DNA of 64,000 bases from Streptomyces sp. 2114.4 (GCF_900187385.1 NZ_FYEY01000001.1:6882001-6946000), one strand, 5' to 3'; shown: positions 17,934-27,257, numbered from the stretch's first letter. Notes: a model not told the origin generated them from the letters alone. Program-made: numbers and translations.

Positions 17934-18009
17934 CTGTGACGGCTGACGAGGATATTAGCCCTCCGAGGCAGTCCGGCCCAGCCCCGAAATCCCCCTCGCG
18001 GAGATGTTG

Positions 18010-18516
18010 ATGACCACACATCCGGCAGAGACCGTGCACGACGCCCTTCGGGAGGAACCGTGTGAGGGCGGATGGTGGATGCCCGCCCCCGACGGCTTCG
18101 CCGCCTGCGCCCTCAGTGGCTCGGCGCGCACCGTGCCGGAGGCCCGGCGGTTCGCCCGGGTGACTCTCGCGGGCTGGCAGATGTGTGCGGACGTGGCCGA
18201 TGACGTGGCCCTGGTTGTCTCCGAGCTCGTCAGCAACGCCCTGCGCTACGGCGTCAAGGCCGCCGGTGACGACAATGCCGCCGGGGCGCCCGTCCCCTTC
18301 TGCAACGCCTGGCTCGCGCTGACCCGGCAGAACTCCACCGTGCTGTGCGCGGTCTCGGACGCCGGAACGGACGCCCCCGTCGTCAAGCCGCCGGACGCCC
18401 TGTCGGAATCCGGACGGGGGCTGCACATCGTCGACCAGCTCAGCGACTCCTGGGGCTGGACACCGCCGGACCGGACCGGGAAGACGGTGTGGGCGACGGT
18501 GTCGAGGCGCGGCTGA
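18010..18516 (+). CDS. HATPase-domain protein (RsbW/anti-sigma-like kinase fold)
   Basis: A 168-residue protein. Of two in-frame ATGs the second (18010) is chosen because GGAG lies eight bases upstream. The ATP-binding fold shows DDVALVVSELVSNALRYG at about 62-79 (N box), VSDAGTDAP near 117-125 and ESGRGLHIVDQLSDSWGW near 136-153 (G box), ending with TVWATVSRRG. Such proteins are serine-kinase-like regulators related to SpoIIAB, and in Streptomyces they commonly sit with XRE/DUF397 pairs. It is divergent from the DUF397 gene. A partner anti-sigma antagonist or sigma factor is not in the window. Confidence 0.87.
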   Translation: MTTHPAETVHDALREEPCEGGWWMPAPDGFAACALSGSARTVPEARRFARVTLAGWQMCADVADDVALVVSELVSNALRYGVKAAGDDNAAGAPVPFCNAWLALTRQNSTVLCAVSDAGTDAPVVKPPDALSESGRGLHIVDQLSDSWGWTPPDRTGKTVWATVSRRG

Positions 18517-18549
18517 GAGGCGGGCCCGTACGGGGGGCGGGCCCGCCTC
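18517..18549 (+). terminator. Terminator after the HATPase gene
   Basis: GAGGCGGGCCCG (18517-18528) pairs perfectly with 18538-18549 around a nine-base loop, starting right at the stop codon of the HATPase gene and before the LysR gene. Confidence 0.75.
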
Positions 18550-18626
18550 AGCGGATCGGGACACCGACCTGCCGTGTGTGACGATTCCCGGGTTGCCGTC
18601 ACCCGAGCGGAAGGCCCGAGAAGCCG

Positions 18627-19529
18627 ATGGATCTGCTGTCCCTGCGCTACTTCCGGGAGGTCGCGCGCCGGGAGCACGTCAGCCGGGCCGCCGAGGAGCT
18701 ACGGGTCGCCCAGCCCTCGGTGAGCCGGACGATCGCCCGGCTGGAGGCCGAGCTGGGCGTGCCGCTCTTCGACCGGCAGGGCCGCACCATCCGGCTCAAC
18801 CGCTATGGCGCCGCGTTCCTGGCCCGGGTCGAGCGGGCCCTGGACGAACTCGACGACGCCCGCCGGGAGATGGCCGATGCCGCCGGGCTGGACGGCGGCT
18901 CCGTCGCCGTGGCCGCCGAAACCCTGTTGCCCCTCACCGAACTGCTGGCCGGCTTCCGTGCCGCCCACCCCGGGGTCACCGTCCGGTGCCTGCAGGCCAC
19001 TCCGGAGGTGATGCACGATCAGTTGCGTGCCCGGGACGTCGACTTCTGCATCGCTTCCCAGCCGCTGTCCGGGCCCGGTCTGGGCGCGGTGCGGCTGCTG
19101 CGCGAAGAGGTGCTGCTCGTGGTGCCCGCCGGACATCCGCTGGCCGCCCGGGAGCGGGTCACGGTGGCCGAGATCGCCGATGAGCCGTTCATCACGACCA
19201 GGACGGGGCACTGGCAACGCGCGCTGCTGGAGCGGCTGTTCGGCGCGATCGGGCGTCGGCCGGTGATCTCCTGCGAGGGCGATGAACCGGGTGCCACACA
19301 CTTCCTGGTCGCGGCCGGCCTCGGCATCGGCCTGATCCCCGCGCTCGCCCGCGCCGAACTCCCGCAGGTGCCGCTCGCCTGGGTTCACCTCGACACCCCT
19401 GACTGCGTACGGACCCTGAGCCTGGTCCGGCGCGAGGACAGCTACCTCTCCACGGCCGCCGGGCGGTTCCGTGACATGGCCGTGGCGCACTTCGCCGAGC
19501 GGGCGCAACGCACCTTTTCTGCTGGGTAG
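18627..19529 (+). CDS. LysR-family transcriptional regulator
   Basis: A 300-residue LysR regulator. The HTH occupies residues 1-60 (MDLLSLRYFREVARREHVSR, AAEELRVAQPSVSRTIARLE) with the substrate-binding domain following (VAVAAETLLPLTELLAGF near 91, CIASQPLSGPGLGAV near 141, LLVVPAGHPLA near 165). Length and layout are normal. It is isolated from a divergent target gene, unlike most LysR regulators, because the gene upstream is in the same direction. The target is therefore not obvious. Confidence 0.88.
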   Translation: MDLLSLRYFREVARREHVSRAAEELRVAQPSVSRTIARLEAELGVPLFDRQGRTIRLNRYGAAFLARVERALDELDDARREMADAAGLDGGSVAVAAETLLPLTELLAGFRAAHPGVTVRCLQATPEVMHDQLRARDVDFCIASQPLSGPGLGAVRLLREEVLLVVPAGHPLAARERVTVAEIADEPFITTRTGHWQRALLERLFGAIGRRPVISCEGDEPGATHFLVAAGLGIGLIPALARAELPQVPLAWVHLDTPDCVRTLSLVRREDSYLSTAAGRFRDMAVAHFAERAQRTFSAG

Positions 19530-19558
19530 TCGGTTCGGGCCTGGCGGGGCAGCGGCGC

Positions 19559-20974
19559 TCAGTTGCCGCGGCGCACCCGGGCCGCCTTGCGGGCCTCGGC
19601 GAGCTTGCGGGCTTCGGTGGCCTTGCGGGACTTGCCGCCGGTGCTGCGGGAGGCGTCCTTGCTGGTGCCCAGGCCGCGGAAGGGGGCGTGGGTGTTCTTG
19701 GCCCGGGGCGCGGCGGGCCCGCCGTCGAGCGGGGTGCCGGAGGGGGCCTTGGCCCCGGTGATCCGGCTCAGCTCCGCCTCGCCCGAGCGCACCTTGGTGA
19801 TCGTCGGCTCGATGCCGGCCTCGGCCATCAGCCGGCTCATCTCGCGGCGCAGGCCGGACGGCACCAGCGTGACGACGCAGCCGGACTCACCGGCCCGAGC
19901 CGTGCGGCCCGCGCGGTGCAGATAGTCCTTGGGTTCGGTGGGCGGGTCGACGTTGACCACGAGATCGAGGTCGTCGACGTGCAGGCCGCGAGCCGCGACG
20001 TTGGTGGCCACCAGGACGGTGATCTGGCCGTTCTTGAACTGCGCGAGGGTGCGGGTGCGGTGTGGCTGGGGCTTGCCGCTGTGCAGGGCCGCTGCGTGCA
20101 CCCCGCTGGCCCGCAGGTGCCGGGTGAGCTGATCGACCGCGTGCTTGGTGTCCAGGAACAGCAGTACGCGGCCGTCGCGGGCGGCGATCTCCGTGACGAC
20201 GGCGTACCGGTCGGGGCCGTGGACGACCAGCACATGGTGGTCCATCGTCGTGACCGCACCCGCGGATGCGTCAACCGAGTGGACGACGGGGTCGTGGAGG
20301 TAGCGGCTGACCAGCCGGCCGACGTCGCGGTCCAGGGTGGCGGAGAACAGCATCCGCTGGCCGTCGCGGTGCACCTGGTCGAGCACCTGGGTGACTTGCG
20401 GCAGGAAGCCCATGTCACACATCTGGTCGGCTTCGTCGAGGACGGTGATCCGTACCCGTCCCAGGCGGCAGGCCTTCCGCTCAACGAGGTCGTGCAGGCG
20501 ACCAGGGGTGGCGACGATGACCTCCGCCCCGTCGCGCAGCGCAGCGGCCTGCCGGCCGATCGACAGACCGCCGACGACCGTAGCCATCCGCAGCCGGAGC
20601 GCGTCGGCGTACGGCGCGAGCGCTTCGGTGACCTGTTGGGCCAGCTCCCGGGTAGGTACCAGGATCAGAGCGAGGGGCTGCTTCGGCTCCGCGCGCCGCC
20701 CGGCCGTCCGTGCGAGCAGCGGCAGACCGAAGGCGAGCGTCTTGCCCGATCCGGTGCGCCCGCGCCCCAGGACGTCGCGTCCCGCGAGGGCGTCGGGCAG
20801 CGTGGCCGCCTGGATCGGGAAGGGCTCGCGCACGCCGCGCTCGGTGAGCGTGCGCAGCACCTCGGCCGGCAGGTCCAGATCGGCGAAGGAGGCGACAGGG
20901 GGCACCGTCGAGGCGAGGGGCGCCGGCTGGGCGACGTCGCCGTGTGAGGTGGCGGGGCGGTCCGGGTGGTTCAT
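19559..20974 (-). CDS. DEAD-box ATP-dependent RNA helicase
   Basis: A 471-residue helicase starting at MNHPDRP with GGAAGG upstream. All core motifs are visible: Q motif PFPIQAATLPDAL near 52, GRTGSGKT near 75, PTRELAQQ near 112, TPGRLHDLVE near 162, DEAD in LDEADQM near 183, SATLD near 213, and HRAGRTARAGES near 363. The C-terminal 90 residues are a basic tail (KSRKATEARKLAEARKAAR) typical of actinobacterial RhlE-type helicases, which unwind structured RNA, often in the cold. About 100 bases of untranslated leader precede it. It is convergent with LysR, only 29 bases apart. Confidence 0.93.
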   Translation of the reverse strand: MNHPDRPATSHGDVAQPAPLASTVPPVASFADLDLPAEVLRTLTERGVREPFPIQAATLPDALAGRDVLGRGRTGSGKTLAFGLPLLARTAGRRAEPKQPLALILVPTRELAQQVTEALAPYADALRLRMATVVGGLSIGRQAAALRDGAEVIVATPGRLHDLVERKACRLGRVRITVLDEADQMCDMGFLPQVTQVLDQVHRDGQRMLFSATLDRDVGRLVSRYLHDPVVHSVDASAGAVTTMDHHVLVVHGPDRYAVVTEIAARDGRVLLFLDTKHAVDQLTRHLRASGVHAAALHSGKPQPHRTRTLAQFKNGQITVLVATNVAARGLHVDDLDLVVNVDPPTEPKDYLHRAGRTARAGESGCVVTLVPSGLRREMSRLMAEAGIEPTITKVRSGEAELSRITGAKAPSGTPLDGGPAAPRAKNTHAPFRGLGTSKDASRSTGGKSRKATEARKLAEARKAARVRRGN

Positions 20975-21205
20975 GAAGAGCCTTCCGCAAGGGGGAACGT
21001 ACCGAGGAAGGCCCGGCAGGGAATGAAGGGAATGAGCAGCCAGCGAACAAGGGGACCGGACGGACGGAATCGCGGACCGTCGCAGCCGTCCAAACATGTG
21101 AGGCTAACACACAGTGACAGTTCGCCCCGGCGGTGTGGTGCTGATCGCTCCGCCTCGCGTCGGAGAGGGCCGGGTCATGAGGGGCCGGGAGGCGCGAGGG
21201 CCGGG

Positions 21206-21250
21206 CGGCCTGCGACGGCTCGGCCTGCGACCGTCCGGCCTGCGACCGCC
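21206..21250. repeat. Three tandem 15-bp repeats just after meaB
   Basis: CGGCCTGCGACnGYC occurs three times end to end (21206-21220, 21221-21235, 21236-21250), starting twelve bases beyond the meaB stop and before the helicase promoter region. Confidence 0.85.
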
Positions 21251-21261
21251 CGGCCGGCGGC

Positions 21262-22269
21262 CTATGCCCCCGCCGTCGCCCCGTCTCCCAGCCCGAACGC
21301 CTCCAGCAGCCGTTCCGCCGCCAGCGTCGCGGTGATCTCGCCGTCGCGCACCGCCTGTTCCACTCCGGGGCCCAGCCGGCGCACCTCCGGGTGCTCCTGG
21401 AGGCGGTCGATCAGCCGGTCGCGGACCATCGACCAGGTCCAGTCGACCTGCTGCGCGCGGCGCCGCTCGGCCAGCGCCCCGGTGGACTCCAGGAGGGTGC
21501 GGTGCTGCTCGACCCGCTCCCAGACTCCCTTCAGACCGGTGCCCTCGCGGGCGCTGCAGGTCAGGACGGGCGGGGTCCAGGCCGCGTCGGCGGGCTGCAA
21601 CAGCCGCAGTGCGCCGGACAGTTCGCGGGCCGCCGAGCGAGCGTCCCGTTCGTGCGGGCCGTCGGCCTTGTTGACGGAGACCAGGTCCGCCAGCTCCAGC
21701 ACTCCCTTCTTGATGCCCTGGAGCTGATCACCGGTGCGCGCCAGGGTCAGCAGCAGAAAGGTGTCGACCATGCCCGCCACGGTGGTCTCGGACTGGCCGA
21801 CGCCGACCGTCTCCACCAGGACCACGTCGTAGCCCGCGGCCTCCATCACCACGATGGACTCCCGGGTGGCCCGCGCCACCCCGCCCAGCGTGCCGGAGGT
21901 GGGGGAGGGACGGACGAACGCCGCCGGGTCCGTCGCCAGCCGCTCCATCCGGGTCTTGTCGCCCAGGATGGAGCCGCCGGTACGGCTGGAGGACGGGTCG
22001 ACGGCGAGCACCGCCACCCGGTGCCCGGTGCCGGTCAGCAGCGAGCCGAGCGCGTCGATGAAGGTCGATTTGCCGACGCCCGGCACCCCGCTGATGCCCA
22101 CTCTGCGGGCCGCGCCGGAGTACGGCAGCAGCTCGACCAGCAGCCGCTGGGCCGCCGCCCGGTGGTCGGGCCGGCTGGACTCCACCAGGGTGACGGCGCG
22201 GGCGATCCAGGCGCGGGAACCCGCGCGGACCCCCTCGGCGTACCGTTCGACATCGATCGTCGCAGGCAT
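21262..22269 (-). CDS. meaB: MeaB GTPase chaperone of methylmalonyl-CoA mutase
   Basis: A 335-residue G3E-family GTPase. The P-loop is GVPGVGKST at 61-69, followed by VLAVDPSSSRTGGSILGDK near 86-104 and VETVGVGQSE (switch III region) near 152; the NKAD specificity motif is near 200. MeaB loads and protects the B12 cofactor of methylmalonyl-CoA mutase, repairing it after inactivation. It directly follows mutB in the same operon with ten bases between them, the standard arrangement. Confidence 0.94.
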   Translation of the reverse strand: MPATIDVERYAEGVRAGSRAWIARAVTLVESSRPDHRAAAQRLLVELLPYSGAARRVGISGVPGVGKSTFIDALGSLLTGTGHRVAVLAVDPSSSRTGGSILGDKTRMERLATDPAAFVRPSPTSGTLGGVARATRESIVVMEAAGYDVVLVETVGVGQSETTVAGMVDTFLLLTLARTGDQLQGIKKGVLELADLVSVNKADGPHERDARSAARELSGALRLLQPADAAWTPPVLTCSAREGTGLKGVWERVEQHRTLLESTGALAERRRAQQVDWTWSMVRDRLIDRLQEHPEVRRLGPGVEQAVRDGEITATLAAERLLEAFGLGDGATAGA

Positions 22270-22279
22270 GACCCCCCGC

Positions 22280-24511
22280 TCAGAGCTCGTGGCCGAGGAC
22301 CGACGCCAGGTCCCGCACCAGGTCGTGCGCGGCCTCCGGGATGACCGTGCCGGGCAGGAAGACCGCGGCGGCGCCCATGTCGCGCAGCGGCTGCACGTCC
22401 TGCGGCGGGATCACCCCGCCCACCACGATCGTGATGTCCTCGCGGTCCTCGGCGGCCAGTGCCTCCTTCAGCGCGGGCACCAGGGTCAGGTGCCCGGCCG
22501 CCAGCGACGACACCCCGACGATGTGGACGTCCGCCTCCACCGCCTGGCGGGCGACCTCGGCCGGGGTCTGGAACAGCGGGCCGACATCGACGTCGAAGCC
22601 CAGGTCGGCGAAGGCCGTGGCGATCACCTTCTGGCCGCGGTCATGGCCGTCCTGGCCCATCTTGGCCACCAGGATGCGCGGCCTGCGCCCCTCGGCGCGC
22701 TCGAACTCGGCCACCAGGTCCCGGGTGCGCTCGACACCGGAGGAGGGGCCCGCTTCGTCTCGGTACACACCGGAGATCGTACGGATCTGGCCGGAGTGCC
22801 GCCCGTAGACCGACTCCAGGGCGTCCGAGATCTCGCCGACGGTCGCCATCGCACGCGCGGCGTCCACCGCCAGCGCCAGCAGATTGCCCTCCAGCCCCTC
22901 GCCGGGGCCGGATTCGGCCGCCGCGGTCAGCGCGCGCAGCGCCGCCCGGCAGGCGTCCTCGTCGCGCTCGGCGCGCAGCCGCTTCAGCTTCTCGATCTGC
23001 TGGGCGCGCACCGAGGAGTTGTCGACCTTGAGGACGTCGATCTCCTCGTCGGTCTCCACCCGGTACTTGTTGACGCCGATCAGCGCCTGCCGCCCCGAGT
23101 CGATCCGGGCCTGGGTACGGGCCGCGGCCTCCTCGACACGCAGCTTGGGGATGCCCGCGTCGATGGCCTTCGCCATCCCGCCGGCCGCCTCGACCTCCTC
23201 GATGTGCTGCCACGCCCGCCGCGCCAGGTCGTGGGTGAGCCTTTCGACGTACGCGCTGCCGCCCCATGGGTCGATGACCCGGCAGGTGCCCGACTCCTGC
23301 TGCAGGAACAGCTGGGTGTTGCGGGCGATCCGGGCGGAGAAGTCGGTGGGCAGCGCCAGCGCCTCGTCCAGGGCGTTGGTGTGCAGCGACTGGGTGTGGC
23401 CCTGCGTCGCCGCCATCGCCTCGACACAGGTGCGGGTGACGTTGTTGAACACGTCCTGCGCGGTCAGCGACCAGCCCGAGGTCTGCGAATGGGTGCGCAG
23501 GGAGAGGGACTTGGGGTTCTTCGGCTCGAAACGCTGGACCAGACGCGCCCACAGCAGCCGGGCCGCCCGCAGCTTGGCGATCTCCATGAAGAAGTTCATG
23601 CCGATCGCCCAGAAGAACGACAGCCGCGGCGCGAAGGAGTCCACGTCCATGCCCGCCGCCATGCCCGCGCGCAAGTACTCCACCCCGTCGGCGAGGGTGT
23701 ACGCCAGCTCCAGGTCGGCCGTCGCGCCCGCTTCCTGGATGTGGTAGCCGGAGATGGAGATGGAGTTGTAGCGCGGCATCTTCTGCGAGGTGTACGCGAA
23801 GATGTCGGAGATGATCCGCATCGAGGGCTGCGGCGGATAGATGTAGGTGTTGCGGACCATGAACTCCTTGAGGATGTCGTTCTGGATGGTCCCGGCCAGC
23901 TTCTCGGGCGGTACGCCCTGCTCCTCGGCGGCCACGATGTAGAGGGCGAGAACGGGCAGCACCGCGCCGTTCATCGTCATCGACACGGTCATCTTGTCCA
24001 GCGGGATGCCCTCGAAGAGCTGCCGCATGTCGTAGATCGAGTCGATGGCGACGCCCGCCATGCCGACATCGCCGGTCACCCGCGGGTGGTCGCTGTCGTA
24101 GCCGCGGTGGGTGGGCAGGTCGAAGGCGACCGACAGCCCCTTCTGGCCGGCCGCGAGGTTGCGGCGGTAGAAGGCGTTGGACTCCTCGGCGGTGGAGAAG
24201 CCGGCGTACTGCCGGATCGTCCAGGGCTGGTTGACGTACATCGTCGGGTACGGGCCGCGCAGATACGGCGTGATCCCCGGGTACGTGCCCAGGAAGTCCA
24301 GGCCGTCGAGGTCCGCGTCGGTGTACAGCGGCTTGACGTCGATGCCCTCCGGCGTCTCCCACGTCAGATCCGCCACGCCCTTGCCGGTGGACTGCGCCAC
24401 GGCCTCGGCCCACTCCCCGGTGCCGCCGGCGGCGCCCGCCGCGGCCGGCTTCCCCAGCTCGACCGTGCTGAAGTCCGGGATGGCGCCCGTCTGCTGTGTC
24501 GTGTCGTTCAT
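22280..24511 (-). CDS. mutB: Methylmalonyl-CoA mutase large (catalytic) subunit
   Basis: A 743-residue B12-dependent mutase that interconverts methylmalonyl-CoA and succinyl-CoA. Substrate-domain motifs include RGPYPTMYVNQPWTIRQYAG near 88-107 and SISGYHIQEAGA near 250. The C-terminal cobalamin domain has the base-off histidine motif DGHDRG near 622-627 and the following GSxL/GG-type elements VSSLAAGH and VVGGVIPPQD. Reading can begin at a GTG at 24514 overlapping the mutA stop, but the ATG at 24511 has better spacing to GGAGG. Together with mutA and meaB it should feed propionyl-CoA to the TCA cycle or make methylmalonyl-CoA for polyketides. Confidence 0.95.
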   Translation of the reverse strand: MNDTTQQTGAIPDFSTVELGKPAAAGAAGGTGEWAEAVAQSTGKGVADLTWETPEGIDVKPLYTDADLDGLDFLGTYPGITPYLRGPYPTMYVNQPWTIRQYAGFSTAEESNAFYRRNLAAGQKGLSVAFDLPTHRGYDSDHPRVTGDVGMAGVAIDSIYDMRQLFEGIPLDKMTVSMTMNGAVLPVLALYIVAAEEQGVPPEKLAGTIQNDILKEFMVRNTYIYPPQPSMRIISDIFAYTSQKMPRYNSISISGYHIQEAGATADLELAYTLADGVEYLRAGMAAGMDVDSFAPRLSFFWAIGMNFFMEIAKLRAARLLWARLVQRFEPKNPKSLSLRTHSQTSGWSLTAQDVFNNVTRTCVEAMAATQGHTQSLHTNALDEALALPTDFSARIARNTQLFLQQESGTCRVIDPWGGSAYVERLTHDLARRAWQHIEEVEAAGGMAKAIDAGIPKLRVEEAAARTQARIDSGRQALIGVNKYRVETDEEIDVLKVDNSSVRAQQIEKLKRLRAERDEDACRAALRALTAAAESGPGEGLEGNLLALAVDAARAMATVGEISDALESVYGRHSGQIRTISGVYRDEAGPSSGVERTRDLVAEFERAEGRRPRILVAKMGQDGHDRGQKVIATAFADLGFDVDVGPLFQTPAEVARQAVEADVHIVGVSSLAAGHLTLVPALKEALAAEDREDITIVVGGVIPPQDVQPLRDMGAAAVFLPGTVIPEAAHDLVRDLASVLGHEL

Positions 24512-26394
24512 CACGCCACCTCCATGACATCCAGGGCCGAGGACAGCACCTCGACCGCGTCGCAGCCCGCGAAGACGAAGGAGTCCACCCCGGCCGCTAC
24601 GAATTCCTCCCGGCGCTCACCCGGCTTGCCGGCCAGGTGCACCCGCAGCGCCCCCGCCGACTTCAGCGCGGCCGCCACGGCCGCCGCCTGCTCGCCGTAC
24701 ACCGCGTCGCTCGAACACAGACAGGCGATCCGCGCGCCACTGCGGGCGAACGCCTCGGCCACCGACTCCGCGTCCACCGGCGCGGCGTCCTGCACCGTCT
24801 CGATGCCGCCGGCCTGGAAGAGGTTGGCGGCGAACGTCACCCGCGCGGTGTGCGCCGCGACCGGGCCCAGCGCGGCCAGGAAAACCTTCGGCCGTTCACC
24901 GGTCGCCGCCAGGCGGTCGTCGGAGCGCGACCGCAGCCGCTCGTAGGCATCGTCCCTGCGCACCCGCGGCAGCCCTCCGCCGATCGGAGCGGGCGCCGGC
25001 TCGCGGTGCACCGGAGTCTCGGCGAGATGCGGGAACTCGCTGACACCGGTGATCGGTTCGCGCCGGTGGGCGAGGTCCTTGCTGCGGCGCTCCCAGGTGC
25101 GGGCCAGCCGTCCGGCGATCATCTTGGACCGCAGCGCCGCGGCCTGGCCGCCCGCGCCCTCGATCTCCTGGAAGAACGCCCAGGCCGCACCGGCCAGTTC
25201 GTCGGTCAGGCTCTCCACGTACCAGGAACCGCCCGCCGGGTCGATCACCTTCGACAGGTGCGACTCCTCCAGCAGCACGGACTGGGTGTTCCGGGCGATC
25301 CGGCGGGCGAACGCATCGGGCACGCCCAGCGCGGCATCGAACGGCAGCACCGTCACCGCGTCCGCGCCGCCCACGCCCGCGGACAGCCCGGCGACCGTGG
25401 TGCGCAGCATGTTCACCCATGGATCCCGACGGGTCATCATCACCGTGGAGGTGACGGCGTGCTGGCGCTGCGCACCGGCGGCGGGGGAGGCCCCGCAGAC
25501 CTCGGCGACCCGCGCCCACAGCCGCCGGGCGGCGCGCAGCTTGGCGATCGTCAGGAACTGGTCGGCGGTCGCGGCGTAGCGGAACTCCAGCTGCCGGCAG
25601 GCGTCGTTGATGCCCAGGCCGGACTCCGTCAGCTGCCGCAGGTAGGCGACACCGGTCGCCAGCGAGGCGCCCAGCTCCTCGGCCGCGGAGCCGCCCGCCT
25701 CGTGGTACGGCAGCGCGTCCACGGCCAGCGCGCGCACGCCGGGTGCCTCGGCGGCGCACCGCGCGGCGATCCGGGCGGCCGACTCCCCCTGCAGGCGCAG
25801 TTTGGCGTCGTCGCCCGTACGGGCCAGCAGGCCGAGCGGGTCGGCGCCCAGGCAGCCGACCGCCTCGGCGAGCGGCGCGCCGGACGCGGTGTACAGCCGC
25901 AGCAACTCCTCGGCGGCCGACGCGAAATCGGCGCCGGCGTCCAGCACCACCGCGGCCAGATCCAGATAGACACCGTCGAGCGCGCGCTCCAGTCCGTCCA
26001 CCGGCAGCCCGCCGTCGCCGACGGCCAGCCAGAGGGAGGTGACGCCGTTCTCCAGATCGGCCAGTACCGCTTCATTGGCGCGCACCGGATCGGTGTGGAC
26101 ATGGCGCTGGCGTACGTCCCACCCGGCGACGGTCGTGCCCTCGGGCCGGCCGGCCCGTACGAACGGCGGGAAGCCCGGAAGACCCAGGGGGCCCGTGGCG
26201 TCCTCGGCGGTGTAGAGCGGGCGGATGCGGATGCCGTCCTGCAGATCGGTGGCGAGCGCATCCTCGGCGGCGGGGCCCGTCGCCTCTGTGACGCCCGATT
26301 TGCGCAGCACACCTTCGACGAGGCGCTGCCACTGCTCTCGATCGGCATCGGGGAAGGCGGCGGCCAGGGGGAGTTCGGGGGACTCGGCGGTCAT
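24511..26394 (-). CDS. mutA: Methylmalonyl-CoA mutase small subunit
   Basis: A 627-residue subunit related to MutB but catalytically silent. Mutase-type segments such as PFDAALGVPDAFARRIARNT and QSVLLEESHLSKVIDPAGGS occur near 350-390. The C-terminal region FLAALGPVAAHTARVTFAAN lacks the DxHxxG cobalamin motif present in the large subunit, as is normal for MutA. It is the first gene of the mutA-mutB-meaB operon and its stop overlaps the mutB start. It forms a heterodimer with MutB. Confidence 0.94.
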   Translation of the reverse strand: MTAESPELPLAAAFPDADREQWQRLVEGVLRKSGVTEATGPAAEDALATDLQDGIRIRPLYTAEDATGPLGLPGFPPFVRAGRPEGTTVAGWDVRQRHVHTDPVRANEAVLADLENGVTSLWLAVGDGGLPVDGLERALDGVYLDLAAVVLDAGADFASAAEELLRLYTASGAPLAEAVGCLGADPLGLLARTGDDAKLRLQGESAARIAARCAAEAPGVRALAVDALPYHEAGGSAAEELGASLATGVAYLRQLTESGLGINDACRQLEFRYAATADQFLTIAKLRAARRLWARVAEVCGASPAAGAQRQHAVTSTVMMTRRDPWVNMLRTTVAGLSAGVGGADAVTVLPFDAALGVPDAFARRIARNTQSVLLEESHLSKVIDPAGGSWYVESLTDELAGAAWAFFQEIEGAGGQAAALRSKMIAGRLARTWERRSKDLAHRREPITGVSEFPHLAETPVHREPAPAPIGGGLPRVRRDDAYERLRSRSDDRLAATGERPKVFLAALGPVAAHTARVTFAANLFQAGGIETVQDAAPVDAESVAEAFARSGARIACLCSSDAVYGEQAAAVAAALKSAGALRVHLAGKPGERREEFVAAGVDSFVFAGCDAVEVLSSALDVMEVA

Positions 26395-26654
26395 AGCAGC
26401 AGGCTAGGCGAACGACCGTTAGCTGGAGCAGGGGCTCCCGCTGTGACCTTGCACTCGTTGACCTCCCATGGATCTTCATATTTATGCGCCGGAAGGGGCA
26501 GGTGGGACGTAGGTGGGACGGTTCGGCCGTACGGTGCCGAGTCATCCTTTTCCCCGCGGGAGGCGCCTGCTGCCGGCCGCCGCGGAGGTTCCGTAGCGTG
26601 GGCCCGGCACCCTCCCCGAGCTCTCAAGGAACCGGGGGACCCCGGAGGAGCGCG

Positions 26655-27248
26655 ATGCCCAAGGCGCCAGTGATCCGTACCGCGGCCGCCGCCGCCCTGC
26701 TCCTCGCCGTTGCCCGGCTGCTGTGGGCGCTGCCGGGGGCGGCCCCCCCCGGCAGCGCCGCGGACTGCCGCGGGCGCCGGATCGCCTCCTGGTCCCCCGA
26801 TTCCCGGCATACCGCGGAATTCGCCCGCTACGGCGACGACAACACCCGGGTCGACGACTGGACCGGCGGTGACGGCACCCACTCGGTGCGCCTTCCCGAC
26901 GGCCGCACGCTCTGGCTCTTCTCCGACACCTTCCTCGACCGGATCCAGCCGCCGCCCAACCGGCAAGGGGAGCGGCACCGTTGGCGCACTGCCGACGCCG
27001 GGGGCGCCCCGCTCCTGCGGCACAACTCCGCCGTGGTGATGTCCCGTTCGGGCCGGCCGGTGCGCACCCTGACCGGCGGCACCGCGGCCACTCCCGGCCC
27101 GTTCTTCCCCGATCCGCCCGGCGCTGTCAGCTACGACATCAATTGGCTCGGCCCGCCCGGCGTCCCGCCCGATGCCCGGCTCAACGGCGATGTGGAGCTG
27201 TACCGGCCGCGGTTCCTGCGGGTGCGAACGGGGCCCGCCGGGCGGTGA
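26655..27248 (+). CDS. Short secreted DUF4185/DUF5005-like protein, probably truncated
   Basis: A 197-residue protein with GGAGGAG five bases before the ATG and an N-terminal hydrophobic signal (TAAAAALLLAVARLLWALPG). The sequence WTGGDGTHSVRLPDGRTLWL followed by FSDTFLDR near 72-99, and RHNSAVVMSRSGRPVRTLTG near 127-146, match the start of the DUF4185/DUF5005 family of secreted five-bladed propellers. Family members usually have roughly twice this length, with further blades after the point where this one ends (FLRVRTGPAGR). No other frame downstream supplies the missing half. It may be a remnant or a shortened but expressed protein. A TTGACC-N16-ATTTAT promoter candidate lies at 26458-26485. 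Confidence 0.6.
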   Translation: MPKAPVIRTAAAAALLLAVARLLWALPGAAPPGSAADCRGRRIASWSPDSRHTAEFARYGDDNTRVDDWTGGDGTHSVRLPDGRTLWLFSDTFLDRIQPPPNRQGERHRWRTADAGGAPLLRHNSAVVMSRSGRPVRTLTGGTAATPGPFFPDPPGAVSYDINWLGPPGVPPDARLNGDVELYRPRFLRVRTGPAGR

Positions 27249-27257
27249 CGGCGGTGC

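Noticed and set aside
21854..24946. A 1030-codon plus-strand open frame across mutB
   Set aside because: Composition (Gly, Arg, Val, His-rich) is that of a GC-rich antisense frame; the minus-strand mutA-mutB-meaB genes are unambiguous.
26395..26654. A cobalamin riboswitch in front of the B12-dependent mutase operon
   Set aside because: Looked for the conserved GCCACTG and upstream box on the minus strand and found neither.
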